Shown here: piece after piece, positions 1-13,400 of the stretch
How positions within the stretch are numbered: position 1 is the stretch's first letter
How the letters are laid out: each line of letters starts with the position of its first letter
Assembly: GCA_033026295.1 (NCBI GenBank)
Contig: CM065189.1
Coordinates: 13,025,203-13,089,202 of the forward strand
Direction of reading: 5' to 3'
Length of the DNA: 64,000 nt
DNA from: Channa striata
Taxonomy: Eukaryota; Chordata; Actinopteri; Anabantiformes; Channidae
Program-made: the position numbers and the translations under genes
Notes under the pieces: model-generated
Database searches by the model: none
The model's input: the letters and a program-made list of their open reading frames with translations, nothing else
Told to the model about the DNA's origin: nothing

Positions 1-569
1 TTCCAAACACACACACACACACACACACACAGCCATCTATACACACATATATTTTTGTCATGCTGACATCCATATTCAGCTGCCACATGTTTGGAGGTGA
101 CTGGTTGTAGACAAAACGCCTCTAGAATTAAATTAGAGGTGGGGCATTGATGCCTTTCTGGAGCTGTCATTACACAGCGTAAAGTGTGACGCTGTTGGGC
201 AGGTGTCCTACGACGATGATGTCAGCGATGACTTTGTTGTGTTGAATGGCTGTGAGTCTGCAGCCACCGGTGGTTTGAACCACGGTTTGACATCTTTGTA
301 GCATTTATCATATTCGCTCTTAAGGTTCCGGCCACAAATGGCTCTCCCTTTACAAAGAAAATCCATATTTTACAGGATACATTTTGATGTGAAATCATCT
401 GTCATAAGGTTTAACTTGATATGTTTACAAAAATGAAAATAAAATCACAACATCCTGCATTCAGATTTTACAATGAATAATTAAGACAAGGAATTATTTA
501 TGAGGTTCCATTCATGATTTGTTTATCAGTTTGAATAAACTACCTGACCAAAAAAAAGTCACCACCTGG
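1..569. other. Intergenic DNA, no gene seen
   Basis: This stretch opens with a (CA)n microsatellite at 7-31. The rest is AT-rich sequence without a convincing open frame, splice-bounded exon or RNA gene. It ends at the edge of a decayed Tc1-like transposon. Confidence 0.5.
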
Positions 570-1016
570 ATTTAGAGAATAGATGAGAGTCTTCCATTTG
601 GTAATGACTGCAGTGACTAATACGTCTACGGTGGAAACAAGTCTTTCAGGCATAAATGATGCAATGAAGACCTGACTACCTGAATATAATGAATGAACAA
701 TGGATTTCTCTCCTCCATGGTGGCACAGGCACATTTCAACAGGACAATGACAGCATTCACTGGGCTGAAATTGTTAAAAAAAAAGTGGTTCAGGGAGTAT
801 GAGACTTGATTTTCACGCATAGACTGGCCAGACCTGAAGCCCTTTGAGAATCTATGGGATGCGCTGGTGAAGCCTTTACACATCATCGGTGCACATGGTA
901 AATGTTGTGACGCTGCATAAGCTCATCAAACTGATGCCACAGTGAATGTCATACGCATAAAGCTTAAAACAGTCCAGCAAAATATAGTATGTGTGACTTT
1001 TTGTGGCAGAGAAGTG
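570..1016 (+). mobile_element. Decayed Tc1/mariner-like transposon, 3' part
   Basis: This is the 3' part of a Tc1-like DNA transposon, long inactive. Translated in pieces, 753-790 gives a TFQQDNDS-like segment, which matches the region around the second catalytic Asp of the DDE transposase. About 823-880 gives DWPDLKPFENLWDAL, which matches the conserved block holding the third catalytic acidic residue. The pieces lie in different frames and are separated by stops and small indels, so no protein is made. The sequence after about 900 still resembles the transposase C-terminus and ends near the expected right terminus (tgtgtgactttttgtgg). I could not find the 5' half or a left terminal repeat. 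Family assignment rests on remembered fish Tc1-like consensus, not on a search. Confidence 0.72.
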
Positions 1017-1029
1017 CGGGGTGGCATTT

Positions 1030-4000
1030 TTCTCACTGCACGGCTCATCCATGTGAAACTCCAGCTATTTACTGTACCATGATCCTTCTCATTAAAATTA
1101 AATCAATGAAATGTACATAATAGCATAAACACAAAAAGCATCTGGGCTGCAGTCACAACTAAAAAGCTTTTCTATTTTACATTAAAATGAACATTTTACA
1201 TTTCAGCTTTCCATGCACACTCTTTTTTTCTCTATGAGTGTTCATTTTCATTAAAAAATAACAACAGAGCATGATCAAAAAATAAATAAATACACTTTGT
1301 AAATTGTGATATCTGGGGGCCAGTGCAGCTCCCTGCCTGTTGTGATGTGCGTCATCCAAGAACCTTTTGAAGACGCACATAGTTTATACATTGACAGGGA
1401 GGCAAGAATCACACCCCCGTGTGTGTCGACACACACATGCACACACACACACACATTGCCCTCATTCTTCGCTGTATTTTTCACACATATCTTCATGCGT
1501 AAGCACACACACACACACACACACACACAGACTCTCGTCTTCACCTGCTCTCTTACACACATTCACTAACACCAATATATAAATATATGCGTGCAGTTGA
1601 GCCACATGAGTGGGGACTATGTTTAGTGGTATATGATTCAGCTATCATTGCTAAAGAGAGTCCAACCTCTCCTCTTTGTCTTTGTCCAACTCACAATGCC
1701 ATCTTAATGCTGCTTTACACAATGATACATATCCATACGCAAGTAAGGAGCTCAAAATAGCACCCCGCCCTATCTTTCCCCCCACAAAGGCCCGTGGGAG
1801 GTTGCAAAGCTGTGATGGTGATTGTGGCCTTAACCAAGCTGCTCCAAATAGAGGCCGAAACCATCTCCCCAGCTGGAGTCAACTGTATCTGTGAATGAGT
1901 CATCGGAAGGCCTGAGGGAGAGGGCCGGTGCCTTGGGGGGGCCAGGGCAGGTAGTCACTGTCACCAAAGATGTCACTGGTATGACAGTGTGTGTGTGCAG
2001 CTATGTGGCACAAAGGGAGCTGGTGTTTTGGTCGGATGATGCTGTGATTAAGACTTTTATAGGGGGTGGAAACGGTGTTGGAGTCTCATGGAGTTTGGGT
2101 TTTTTGGGACCTGGAGAGGAAAAGAAATGGGTTTTAAAATGTCAAGGAGCTCCACAGAAAAACACATGTTCCTTTGGGTTATTTTAGTCGTTTTGGGCTG
2201 AAACTGCTGTGCGCTGGTGTATATTCAGGAGAAAGAAATGAACTGCGGGGAAAGGAAAAGGAAGATGACACACGAAGCTTCACGGACAGATTTCAACAAA
2301 GGACATCAGGTGGTGTGTGTGTCTCAAGTCTTGTTTCAATGTTTGTGCTATACATCATGTCAGCATTGTCTCGAGTTTGAAACTCGCAAATAAAAATGAA
2401 AGAATCAAAAAGCGTGAGCCTGTGCAAATTCTTGAACCAACGTAAAACACATCTGTACTTGTGTTACACCGCCTAAACAAGGCTGCTGTGACTGACTATG
2501 AAACAATGCCGGGCCTCCGACTATAGCAGGTGTGGTTGAGCGATCCACGTGTCTGCCGCTCTAAAACAATATCCACACTCCTGAAATCATCAAATGAAAG
2601 TTCATTGTTGACTCTGGATCACATGATCAAAAGCAAAACAGTGTGTGCCGACTCAGCGTGGTGTCATGTGACCCAACAAATCGAGTTTACCAACAAAAAC
2701 AAATACCGGTGACTCGCAAACAAAGCATGCGCACGCACAACTCTGCGGGCGTGTCCAGGTGAACGCGTGACATATTTGTTTGTGCGCAAACAGGAAGCAT
2801 GTCCTTCGAGAGCTCTAACGTCTCCTCTTTATGCCAGAAAACTTGAATAAACATGTTCTGACTGAATAATGATGGAAAGGATAAGGTAATTTGTACTAGT
2901 CTTGTTAACTCCACAGAGCTGTCACGGCTGAGTCACAAATCTCCGCCTCGCCTCTGAGCGCCACTCCCACCTAGTTTATGAAGGTGTCATCGCTCCTGCC
3001 CCAGGGTATGAAAGTAAATCTGAAACTAAACTGATACATAATTCATTTGTAATGGAGCGTGTGTGCCAATCACACCCTCTCTTTTCTGAGTTTCACTTGA
3101 CGGAGCCTCGCAAAGGTCAGTGACGCGAAAAGTCTGGAAAAACTTTGTCATGAAACTCATTTAAGGGGAATAGTTCCACATTTAGCTTTTCTGCTGAGAG
3201 CTAGTTAAGAAAAGTTATGGTCCACCAAACTCAATTATGTTAAATAGAAGCTAATAGATGGCAGAACTAATCAAAAACATTTAAAACAGGTTGTCTGAAT
3301 CCAAATAATTTAATCGGCATACCAACATCTCCGAAGCTGCCTAATTAACGCGTTATGTCACTTTTTTTCACAAAATTATTTCCTGATTATTAATATAAGC
3401 AAACCAGCTTCTGACTGTAGCCATATATTCAAAAAGCATAAATTCCAAACTGCTGAACTCTAACTCGTCTCACTCTATTCACTTCGAGGGGAGTTCACAC
3501 ACAACCACACAGTTCTGATAAAAACCTGCCAGACTTGTAGTTGGGTTTTTCAGCAACAAAACAAATTGTAGAGTTGGAGAAAATAGAGGAGGAAGTAAGA
3601 GGAATAGGGATTTCTAGGTGAATTCCTCTGGGCGTTTCACTTTCCGACTTGTGTTTCCTTGAACATAACTTCCTTGGGTGTTTCGCTCAAGTTCCAGACC
3701 AACACAAGGTCTGTATTTTAAAAAGCTTATTTCAAGTGAAAATGACGCTGACTACACCTGTTACTTGTCACATGTCATCCTCTGTTATTACTCTGCTGTT
3801 CAGCACATATTCATGTTTCAACTGAAACCACAAACGCAGAGTGAACGCTTCACATGTTCGCATGAATTAAAAATACAAAAGTGGAGCATCAGCCAGCCTC
3901 TACACAGATGGGATCCCACACATCGTCGTCATCATCCTCGCTAACACTAGTTATCATCATCCTCTCAGCTCACACATATATCAACATATAGGTTGACTGC

Positions 4001-7000
4001 ACACACAGCGCACGGTCCTCCTGCCCGGTGGATCTGCTTGACGTGAGCTGAGCTCTTGGCTCGGGGCTGTGGCCTGCTGGGAGGAAGCAGAAGCCAGAGA
4101 AGTGGGGGGAACAGATTGGGCGAGATTACTCGCTGTTGTCTGACTCTGAGGCAGGCCTGTTTGTGCAGGATGTTGGTGGGTAAACAGGGGGAATCAAGGG
4201 CCCAGAGTGTTAGGCCCTGATACCCCCCACCCGTCTGCTTCCTTCCTTCCTTCCTTCCAGGATCCAGACAATTTGACAGTGAGTGTTCACCACGTGAGGC
4301 AAGATACGAATCGAGTCGGTAACACAATTTAATAACAATATGAGAACTGAACAGGAAACCTACTGCACGTGTAGTGCAGCTTTGCTGACAAAGTAAAATG
4401 CACCTTTTGTTGGGTGTTGTTGGGCAAATCGGGACCAAAATGAACGTTTATCAACTTAAAAGCACATAATGCAGCTGGAAAAATATGAAGAAGCTAAAAT
4501 GAACTCTGATCTAAAGGATTTTTAACTGTATGATCTAACTTCAACAAGTAATAAAATCAGGTAAATCACTTTAACAGGGTTGAATCAGGTGTCTTCACTC
4601 TCAGTCCTAAACGTGGAATCAGGTCGGGATTTAACAGTCTCATCACACAAAACAAACAAGAGAGCAGCAGAAATGACGTGGATGTGATGTGAAAGTCTGA
4701 CGCTGTGTCGTGGAAGTAAAGCGGGTTTTATCACTCGAGACAAAGACTCAGATAAGACTGGGAGACCACAGTGGAGACGAGACACCCCAGCCAGGAAAGA
4801 CGAGTGAAAGCAGCTTAAAGTGAAGGAAGTGGATGAATAAATTGAAATAAAATGAGAGTGGGCGCGGCTAGGTCAAGGGAGAGAAAACTGAACGAAACAT
4901 CGGGGCCAAAACCCACAGGTCCTGAGATTGGGTAACTGTTAGAAACCAAACGACTCCAACAGAATGGATCTACAAATAAGAAAAGTAATTCATTTCTTTC
5001 GACGGTATGAGAAAACACACTAAGCTTAAACTAATGTAACACTCTCAAAAATTTGAGAAAATGAACATGTAGCAGAACCAGGGGGCCGTTCACTTAGCTT
5101 AGCATCGTGCTTGAAGCGAGGGGAAAACAGCTGAGATGCGGAGATGAAACAACAGCATATAATGTGTTAATTATTGAGATTTGCAGGTGCAAAGCAGGTG
5201 TTTCACTTTCTGCAAGTTGGAAAACCGAAAAATAATGAATAATTATGACGTTTAGTCTGTTGCCATGGCTGCACCACAGTACGACCTGCAATGGTTAGAA
5301 CATTTATGACCTCGGTTCGACTTATTTATAGCAGATTAAGCACCATAACACAGGAACATTTTATGATGCTCATATACAGTTATGGTGGTTTAAATTTAAG
5401 CAAAACAATGACTCTAACTGAGAACATGTAGTGTGATCTTCGTTCAACGGCCATTCAGAAACTCTGAGCTGAATGAGTGTTTGAATTTGCATATTAAAAT
5501 GATGTTAAGAGACTGCTTTGACCGAGCAAGCGTTCGCTAGGAAGTGACACTTCTTCTAATGAAACGGGACCTGCATTGGGAAGCAACGGTCCTTTACGAT
5601 CATAGCTCAGTCATTACAGTTTATGTTTCGCTGAGAGAGAACTTCCACGAACGTGGGTGTGACTTCTCTACAGGAAGTGACACACATGCTCAGCACATAT
5701 GTAAACACATACTGTACACAATCATGCGCAGACTGCAACTACTTTGCCAATCACACTTATTCCTTGTGCACACACACACCTCAACCTCACACACACACAC
5801 ACACTCCGATGTTTGTGAACTCGTGTGTTTTGCCGCACCGCAGTCGGCACAGTTCTGGTATCGCTATAAATGAAGCTTTCCCCTTTAAAAGGACTGTTCA
5901 TGCTGACAGGCCCTGAGCTCGACACGATGACTCAAATACACCCTGCAGTGCTGATTGCTGATTGCAATTCACTTACCACGAACCCCCATTCACACACGCA
6001 CTTAGTGTGACTAATTCTTTATAATTTTTTATTAATATCATAATCTTATCTGACTCTGGGGGTTTCCCTTTAAACAGCTGTCGTGTAGAATGTGCATCCG
6101 ATGTTCTGGCTTTCTTAGTTTTAGAACAGTGTAGATTAGGCTTTGAAACACTAAACGGAAAGAAAGAAGCATCACTTAAAAATAAGTGTAGATTTCATAC
6201 TGGTCCTTCAACAGCAACACGTTGCCATTTAGCCGAACATTTAATTTCCAGGCACCACAGTGGAGCAGTGCACACTAACGGGTTTGGCTGTTTGCACTGG
6301 ATGTCTCCAGAGGAATAATCTTTGTCAGTGCAAAGTCAGAATCCCTCACCAGTTATTTATAGGTTGTCATAATGTTCTAGGTTCCCATAAAACTGGCAGT
6401 AAATGTGCAAATCTTGCCACCCAGACCTAAAGCCCGGTGACAAAAGCAGGTTGATTTTCCAGTTGTAGAGGAAGTACATGGCTTCTCTGTGACTGCCCAG
6501 TGCTGGGACAGGAAGACTACACGGACAAACAGGAAACTGCTCCCTTCGACATGCCAAACATTGTCCACAGCAGTGTTCGGGCCACTTTACAAAAACTTGG
6601 TTTTATACACGGTTCATGATAAGTCCCTGAAAATGGCTGAAATATTACAACATTTGTAAGAATGACATCCTGTGTGATTTACGAGTTTAACATTTTCTAA
6701 TTTCACAAAGTTCAGTGTGTGTCGTTACGGTAAAATCTTAAGGAAGTGTGTCGTGTTATTGAACCAGAATCTCTTGTTCACCTCTGTAACACAGACAAGC
6801 AAAAACAAATACTGTCTGTCTGATGTTTTCACTTCACAATGATTCCAGTAACGGGCTTTTGTCACTACATCCTCTCATGCGGGAGGAATGTAACCTTCAC
6901 ATTATTTGTGTCTGCACATTCCACCGTCCATTTCTTGAGGCTGTCTAGCTGCAGACTGTGTTTACACTAATGCACTGGTCAGAAATTTAATATGAATTCT

Positions 7001-7020
7001 TTCTGGGGCAAATTGTTTTC
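1030..7020. other. Intergenic DNA with microsatellites, no gene seen
   Basis: No exon or RNA gene is supported here. Simple repeats include (CA)n at 1441-1454 and 1504-1529 and a short (CTTC)n at 4238-4258. A GC-richer patch at about 3980-4260 gives a long minus-strand open frame that looks like chance. A few short CA tracts lie near 5770-5802. Confidence 0.5.
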
Positions 7021-7025
7021 CTTCA

Positions 7026-7210
7026 GGCAGCTGTAGCTCAGTTGGTGGAACAGTCGTCTTGAGCAAGAAGCTGAACCACAAGTTGCTCCTGGTGGGTTAG
7101 GCACGCAACTCGCACGGCAGCTGTCATCATCGGTGTGTGTGTGTGTGTGTGAATGGGTGAATGTGAGGCAATGTTGTAAAGTGCTTTAGAAAAAAAGCGC
7201 TATAAAAGAC
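7026..7210 (+). mobile_element. tRNA-derived SINE, internally deleted
   Basis: The 5' end reads as a tRNA-like head with a pol III A-box (tgtagctcagttggtgg, from about 7031). It is followed by a body typical of fish tRNA-SINEs: a 'gagcaaga..ctgaacc' block, a 'tgctcctggtgggttaggca' block, a (GT)n at 7132-7151, and a tail ending in 'aaagcgctataaaaga'. The stretch that should carry the B-box is missing, so this copy appears internally deleted and unable to drive pol III transcription. Related minus-strand copies lie at 24560-24677 and 37404-37628. It is not a functional tRNA gene, because no cloverleaf can be completed. Confidence 0.7.
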
Positions 7211-9063
7211 TGTTTACTTAATTTTTAGCAGTACTTCCCATTGTCTCAACTTTTTACAGGTTGATTAATATGATACAATATAATATGTTGTATTATATTT
7301 GGCAAACACCCAGCATTTGTTAAAAAAAGTGTGAAAATACCTAAACACTGGTACCTAATACTTATGTTGTTATATTCAGACTATCTGAACCTTTGTTGAC
7401 ATTTCAATAAGGCTCATCACATGCTCCCATGCTTCATTAATTACATGAAATGACATATGCAAATCAGACATCTGTTTTCTTTTCTGGGGAATTCAGTGTG
7501 AAAACAGAAACTACCTCCTGATATGCTGGAGGAAGTGCAGGAAACCACAGTACAGTTTGAGCACAGAAACAGAAATATGCATGTTGATGAATGTATTAGG
7601 TTCCATTTCAATTGTTTCTTCTTATAAGAGATGTAATAATGGGTACAAACATGAACAGCAGAGGACACTTTATCAGCCATACTTCTACACTTTGAACATG
7701 TTTATGACTAATCTGTTGTAATAAATTGTAATAAATCTTGGCTTTGCCTGTGTTCAGCTCCATGATTTTATGTGATCAAAGAGTAATATATGGTATTTTC
7801 AATTGGTTTGTTTAATTCAGTTCTATTTTTTTTATGAATAGTTTTTTATATTTTGATGTTTGTGTAGATCATGAAAATATGTACTTTTAAATATTATTAA
7901 TACAATTGCATTTTAATGTTATAGTTCAACTTTAAAAAGAATCGCTGCTGCTTTTACATGTGAAGTTGTGAGGTTTTCCCATGACGTGGAGTTCATCTGT
8001 CATTGCAGTGTCAGCAGGCCTATCTTGGCTTGGTGTAAAGGAGACTTTACATTTGACAAAAAACCTTTAGTGTTAGAAAATAAACCTTTAGACTATAGCT
8101 GTTTCTACAAAGCAAGGAGGATTTTATATAAAGTTGCACAAGTGTAGGATCGTGTGTTTTTTGAGCTTGATCATGTCAGAAAACATTGACAAAAACCCTT
8201 CAGCTGTCCACAGAGGGTCTCAGTGTAATATATACAGGGTTTGGTTATAGTTCAGAGCTGTTATAAGTCCACGCATGCAAAAATTAGCTGTCTCTTTACA
8301 GCCCCAACCTTTCCAAGCTGAAATCCCACTGAACACACTGCGATCAGCTGGGTGGAAGCTCCGCGTGACCTCAGACAGTCATCACCCCTGAGGTCAGCAG
8401 CATCATTACCACACTGACGATGGCCGCTGCTAATAAGAGCGTGAATGCAGGTGGGCAGCAGCACGACGATGACTCATCAGGTGATGCCCAATCCCTGCAG
8501 ACGGACAAAATGGACACCGAAGGGAAGCTTAGTGTGTCTGTGGGCAGAGAGGATGGGAGGGAGAGGGTTACTTGCACAGACAGACAGACATGGCCAATTA
8601 ACTCCGGCGATGTGACGTCAGGTGCAACTGACAAGCTCAAACAAGGAAGGGCGCGCAGCAGGTAAGGCTGACTTTAAGATAAGGCAGGTGCAGCGGGCAG
8701 GGCGGTCGCCGAGAAGCCCGGCAAGTGAAGACTGAAGACTCTTTGAGTTGGCATTTATCAGGTTTGCAGCAGGAGCAACGGGTGAAACAAAGAGCAACTA
8801 CAGAGGATGAGTCAAGAGGCAAGGTAATTGCCATCAAATGGTGTAAAACAAGCTTTTAAGTTATCAGATGTCACTGAGAGATAGTGTTGGTGGGATGGGG
8901 GCGGTCCCTCGTCTGAATCATTCACTTTCTTCTAATCACCTCTTTTACAAATTAGTCACTGAATGTCAGGTTTTTGTCTTTAGGTCCTTGTGTGTGTGTG
9001 TGTGTGCGTGTCTGTGTGTGGGTGGGCTTGTCTTTGTATTGAAACTTTGTTTCAGTACCACTG
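7211..9063. other. Intergenic DNA, no gene seen
   Basis: This is AT-rich sequence to about 8250, then a more balanced patch at about 8260-8840 with overlapping open frames on both strands. The frames have no splice-site support or recognisable protein. A GT-rich tract at 8989-9020 precedes an inverted-repeat element. Confidence 0.45.
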
Positions 9064-9225
9064 TTGTGAGGACATTATAGCCGTGGTCCACACAACTTCA
9101 AAAGGATTTTTGAAGGTCAAGACTGGGTTTTAGGGTCAGGGTTTTGGTTGGGGTTAGGCATTTAGTGATGGTGAGGGTTAGGGTGAGGGGCTAGCGATGC
9201 ATTGTTTCAGTGAGTGTCCTCACAA
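9064..9225. mobile_element. 162-bp MITE-like element with 11-bp perfect inverted ends
   Basis: TTGTGAGGACA at 9064-9074 is the exact reverse complement of TGTCCTCACAA at 9215-9225. The interior is dominated by G-rich, telomere-like units (ggttaggg, gagggttagggtgagggg) at 9130-9192. GT-rich microsatellites flank it (8989-9020 and 9242-9270). I recall similar 'tgtcctcacaa' plus 'ttaggg' sequence as a common dispersed repeat in fish. The inverted ends are seen directly, while the classification as a MITE is inferred. There is no coding capacity. Confidence 0.6.
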
Positions 9226-10158
9226 GTATATAAAGGTGCACGTGTGTGTGTGTGCGTGTGTGTGTGTGTGGGGCGTCTGCAAATGGGTATAATTGTATGT
9301 TTTAACCTTTTCGCCTTCAAAACACATTCATATGCAACTATTCTCGATTGATTTATTTTTGGTGCCAACATTCATCATCAAAACAAGACTTCCTGTGATT
9401 TTTTTTTCCTTTCTTTTTTGAGTTGGTACATGATCAAAAAATCAAAAAGACACTAAATGAACCATCACAAAAACACAAAGTTGCCAACTTAAGTCTAGGA
9501 TTTGAAATCAATTTCATTGCAGTCCAATTGTATGTCAAATGGGGCAAATTTGACCACTGAAATCCTTGTTTCATGAACATCTGACTCCTCCAACACAGAG
9601 ACATTAGAATTATCAAACTTATTAGTTGCCATATTTTTTTCACCACAAAAATCAATATTTCAAACGTTCCACTCCCTGAGGAATTTAAAAACAACAAGCC
9701 CACTTTGCAGGGTCAATGTGCCAAACAAATCAATAAAATATATTGAAAAATAACTGTTATTTAGACTATTTCATTATCATATCCAAAAAAGATTTCTCTG
9801 TTGCAGTACATGTACAGTACATGTATTGTTTCCTGTCATCATCTAATTTAACTGCATGCGAACACTGTAGGTGCATGTGAACTTCCTGAAAGACGACGTG
9901 GTCAGCTGGTCGACTGGTCCCAGGCACATCTGACGCTGCGGCTCGTCGGGGGCTGAAGTATGATCATTACGCAGCTGCTTTGGTGATGTGCTCTGTGGGG
10001 AGGCAGGGAGAGAATTTACATCAGCAGCGGTTGGATAAAATGTCAAACTGGATATTTTTTTCTATGGACAAAACTGAATAATTCTTCCATGACTTATTAT
10101 ACTGGTATTACTTACAGGTGAGACCATGTTGTGTTCATTTTGCCCTAAATACAACAAG

Positions 10159-10198
<40 letters not shown>

Positions 10199-10355
10199 AG
10201 AACTCTGTTATATTGTAAAAGGAAATAACACATTTTAACAGACGTAACTAAGCAAATATGCTAGATTTTTTCCAAAAAATATTTGAATCTTCTACCTGGA
10301 GGTATTGTATTCACTCAGTAAAACACACATTTTTACACTACCAAAATAATTTCGG
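9226..10355. other. Intergenic DNA with (GT)n and (TA)n
   Basis: The stretch holds a GT-rich tract at 9242-9270 and a pure (TA)n at 10164-10192. The intervening sequence is AT-rich and I see no gene. Confidence 0.5.
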
Positions 10356-10408
10356 TGATTATTACTTCAAAGTTGAATTAATTAAATTAAACTTTGAAGT
10401 AATAATCA
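10356..10408. repeat. Perfect 19-bp inverted repeat with 15-nt loop
   Basis: The left arm tgattattacttcaaagtt (10356-10374) is exactly complementary to the right arm at 10390-10408, and the loop is AT-rich. This is the longest perfect hairpin I noticed in the window. It could be a fold-back transposon remnant, a palindromic regulatory site or a small-RNA precursor. The perfect pairing and short stem are atypical for a conserved microRNA, so I make no functional call. Confidence 0.6.
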
Positions 10409-13400
10409 GCCTTAGTATATGTTACTAAGAGGATCACTGCCTTAACTAACATCTCTAACCTGAACTTTCTTAACATTAAGTTCTCACGTGGAAAATATTC
10501 AACGACTAATTGAATAACTAAAGTGCCGTGTATAAATACATTACGTTTTAAAGAAACAAAAGCTTAAGACTTCTCACTATGCGTTGCTTAAGATGTAAAG
10601 CCATTCAGAGTCACATTTTTGGTTTAAAGGATATATTTATTACAGGAACTTCCTGTGTGCCTAATTTTCACAATAATGAAAAGATTGTCAAGCTTGATAA
10701 AGTCTAGTGTTGAAATCAGTGTCAACCCCCAGCTCAGACACGTACATTAGCTGGGATATGACTTTGTCTTTGTATTGACTTTATTGCAAAATTATACAAA
10801 CTGCTGCTGCTAGACGTTCTTTATGTAAATTTTTTAAATATATTATTATTTTTTAATTAATCTAAATATTAATTTTAACATTAACATAATAAAAATCTGT
10901 ATATGGCCTTTCAGGTGATTAGAAACTTAAAAGGTAAAAACGAGGCACAGTATCTATATACTGTGGATTAGCTCCAGGAATATACTTGAGAAACGTGTGT
11001 GTCACGAACTGTGTAACATGACAGCTGCTCAAATAGTGACAGGTGTTTGTCGTCTTTCAACACTTGCTGCAAAATAAAGTTGCTATTTTTATTCCAAGCT
11101 GCCGAGGAGCTGCCCTAGTCTCTTCCTTCTTTTCGAAGACACGGTAAAAGAATGTGCCGAGTAGATTTAAAGCCCCGTGTCCTGTGTAATTTGTAAGGTA
11201 TCATTGACCACCTCTTTACTTCCTGCTCCCCTCCTAGAACCTTTTCTAGGAAGTCCACTCCGAGGGGAAATGCCTCGCTAGCATCCAGCCCCACCCGGCT
11301 CCTCTCTGCAGGGGGAGACGGCTGCCTCCCCCCGTCCCCTTTCATCAGTGCCACTGTTACTTCATGATAACAGGCTTTGCCTCCGTCACTGATTGAATTC
11401 AGGTAAAATAGAGCTCATTTCCAGGGCATTGATCGCCTCCCTAATGAACAGACGCCACGGAGCCTTTCGTATCATGGCTCCCAGCTTTACATTTATAACG
11501 GTAAAACAAAGAGCAGCGATAACGTGGGTTTGGGTATATCTGCTTCCAGTTAAATCAGGGGCAGGAATCAGAGCAAAATGCTGCATTTGCAGCCGCCACT
11601 AGATTAAATGGCCATTACCATGCGTCAGCGACTTGACTTTCAGGAGACAGGAAATTACCTTGTGATCTTTTCTTTTACCTTTTTATCAGGGAAATTGATG
11701 TTTACAACATGAAAACAAACACAAGAGAATGATTCGTCTGCCATGCAAGTGGCTGGCAAGCAACAGTTTGCCAGTAATTCCTTGATCAAATCTGATTAGT
11801 GGCTGCTCTGTTGATTGTGCAGTTGCCATTTAGATCTCTGGTTTGACTAATGTAGCGTACAAATCAGAATGAGACTCAAGTGCATTTCCTCTCTTAACAT
11901 GATGTCATTCTAATGTGAGAGATCAGAGAGAATGGTAAAAAAAAGTATTATTTGTATATTAGTATTAATATGACTGTTTTTTTACTAAGAAAAAGAGATG
12001 ATGTTCCAAGTAATTGGAATAAACATGGACAGAAATAAAGAAAAACATGTCTTTGGATGCACTTAGTCATCTTTATCATTGACACGTTTCAGTAGTTATT
12101 TTATTAAAGTAAAAAGTTTTATTTGGTCTTCTTGCGTCAATTTGCTTTTGGTTTGTCTACTTTCCACTGTCCGTGATTTCACAGTTTCACAAGAATGAGA
12201 AATTGAAACTCTGATAGGACATGCCTGGACCTGTGCTGAGTAGGTGGAAAAACAAGTAATGAAATCATGAAGAGATGGAATATGTGTTATTGATCTGGGT
12301 TTAAATACTTCGCAAGATAATTATTTGTTACTTCTCCTACTATTTTTACATTTGGGCGTATGTGTAAAATGAGTCTGTCCGAGTCCAGTTTTTTATTCTG
12401 CAAGAATCTGAGAAAAGAGTTGAGAAATACTGTACATCACCAAAAGAAGCTTTTGATGGCGTCTTCTGTGTGAAAATGGAGGTTTCCTTTCATGTCTGGG
12501 CTCTTTGTGCTGCTGCTCCCGTCTGTCTGCTTTTCTATCAAAGGGATCTGTGTGTCCGAAGATCTTCTATAGAAACGGAAATGACTGTGAGGGGTATTCC
12601 CTGGAGATATTTATGTGTGATTCTCCACTGCTGCTTGTATCTGTCTGAGTGTGTTGGATGCTATCCATAACCAGTGTTGGACTTTTTCTCGTTCATCATT
12701 TCTTTCTGGGTGACTCAGGAATGGGATATATGTCTCACCAGGATGACTCATGCAGGGCATTTTGATCACCGTCTCAATAACTGTCATGACATACTGGTGG
12801 AATGAGAAGGTCATTGAGCCTGTCACTCACATCTTTCCCTCTTATTGGTCATTTAACAGCTTCTCGCTGCCACAGTTTGGATTTAACATTGTTCGACAGC
12901 ACTTGTCAAAAAGTACTGTGTTTATAATGACATTTTATTTTAATTGAATTTCATGTTCACCTAAATAAGTAACAGCTGTGCATGAGAAAAACAAAAAAAA
13001 ATCTTACTCTCAAATACTTGTGATATTTAAAAATATTACAGTTTCTTCCACATACTGTAATCACAGATGTACTTAGCTCAGTACCACTGGTGTCTGTAAC
13101 ATGCACTCAGTTAAGCAGGTAACAAATCGAGTTTTACGTTTACAATTACATTATCATTTGTCAGAATTTATCATTTGTAAAGTCACAGTTTGTTTCACCG
13201 CTGGTGCACAGTGGTGGAGGACGGTGGATGAAGGAAGCAGTGAGTAAAAAATGAGCAGTGTCATATTATAATGACCTTGCATGGCCACTTATGCTCTGTG
13301 CCCATATCAATATGGCGGCATGGAACTAGTCAGCTGATGGCCAAACAGCTGATGACTGAGCCAAAGATTGTGAAGCATGAATGAAGCAGCTGGTGCTGAT

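Noticed and set aside
7026..7100. Possible tRNA gene from the A-box-like start
   Set aside because: No anticodon arm, T-arm or B-box can be completed, and the following sequence is a SINE body.
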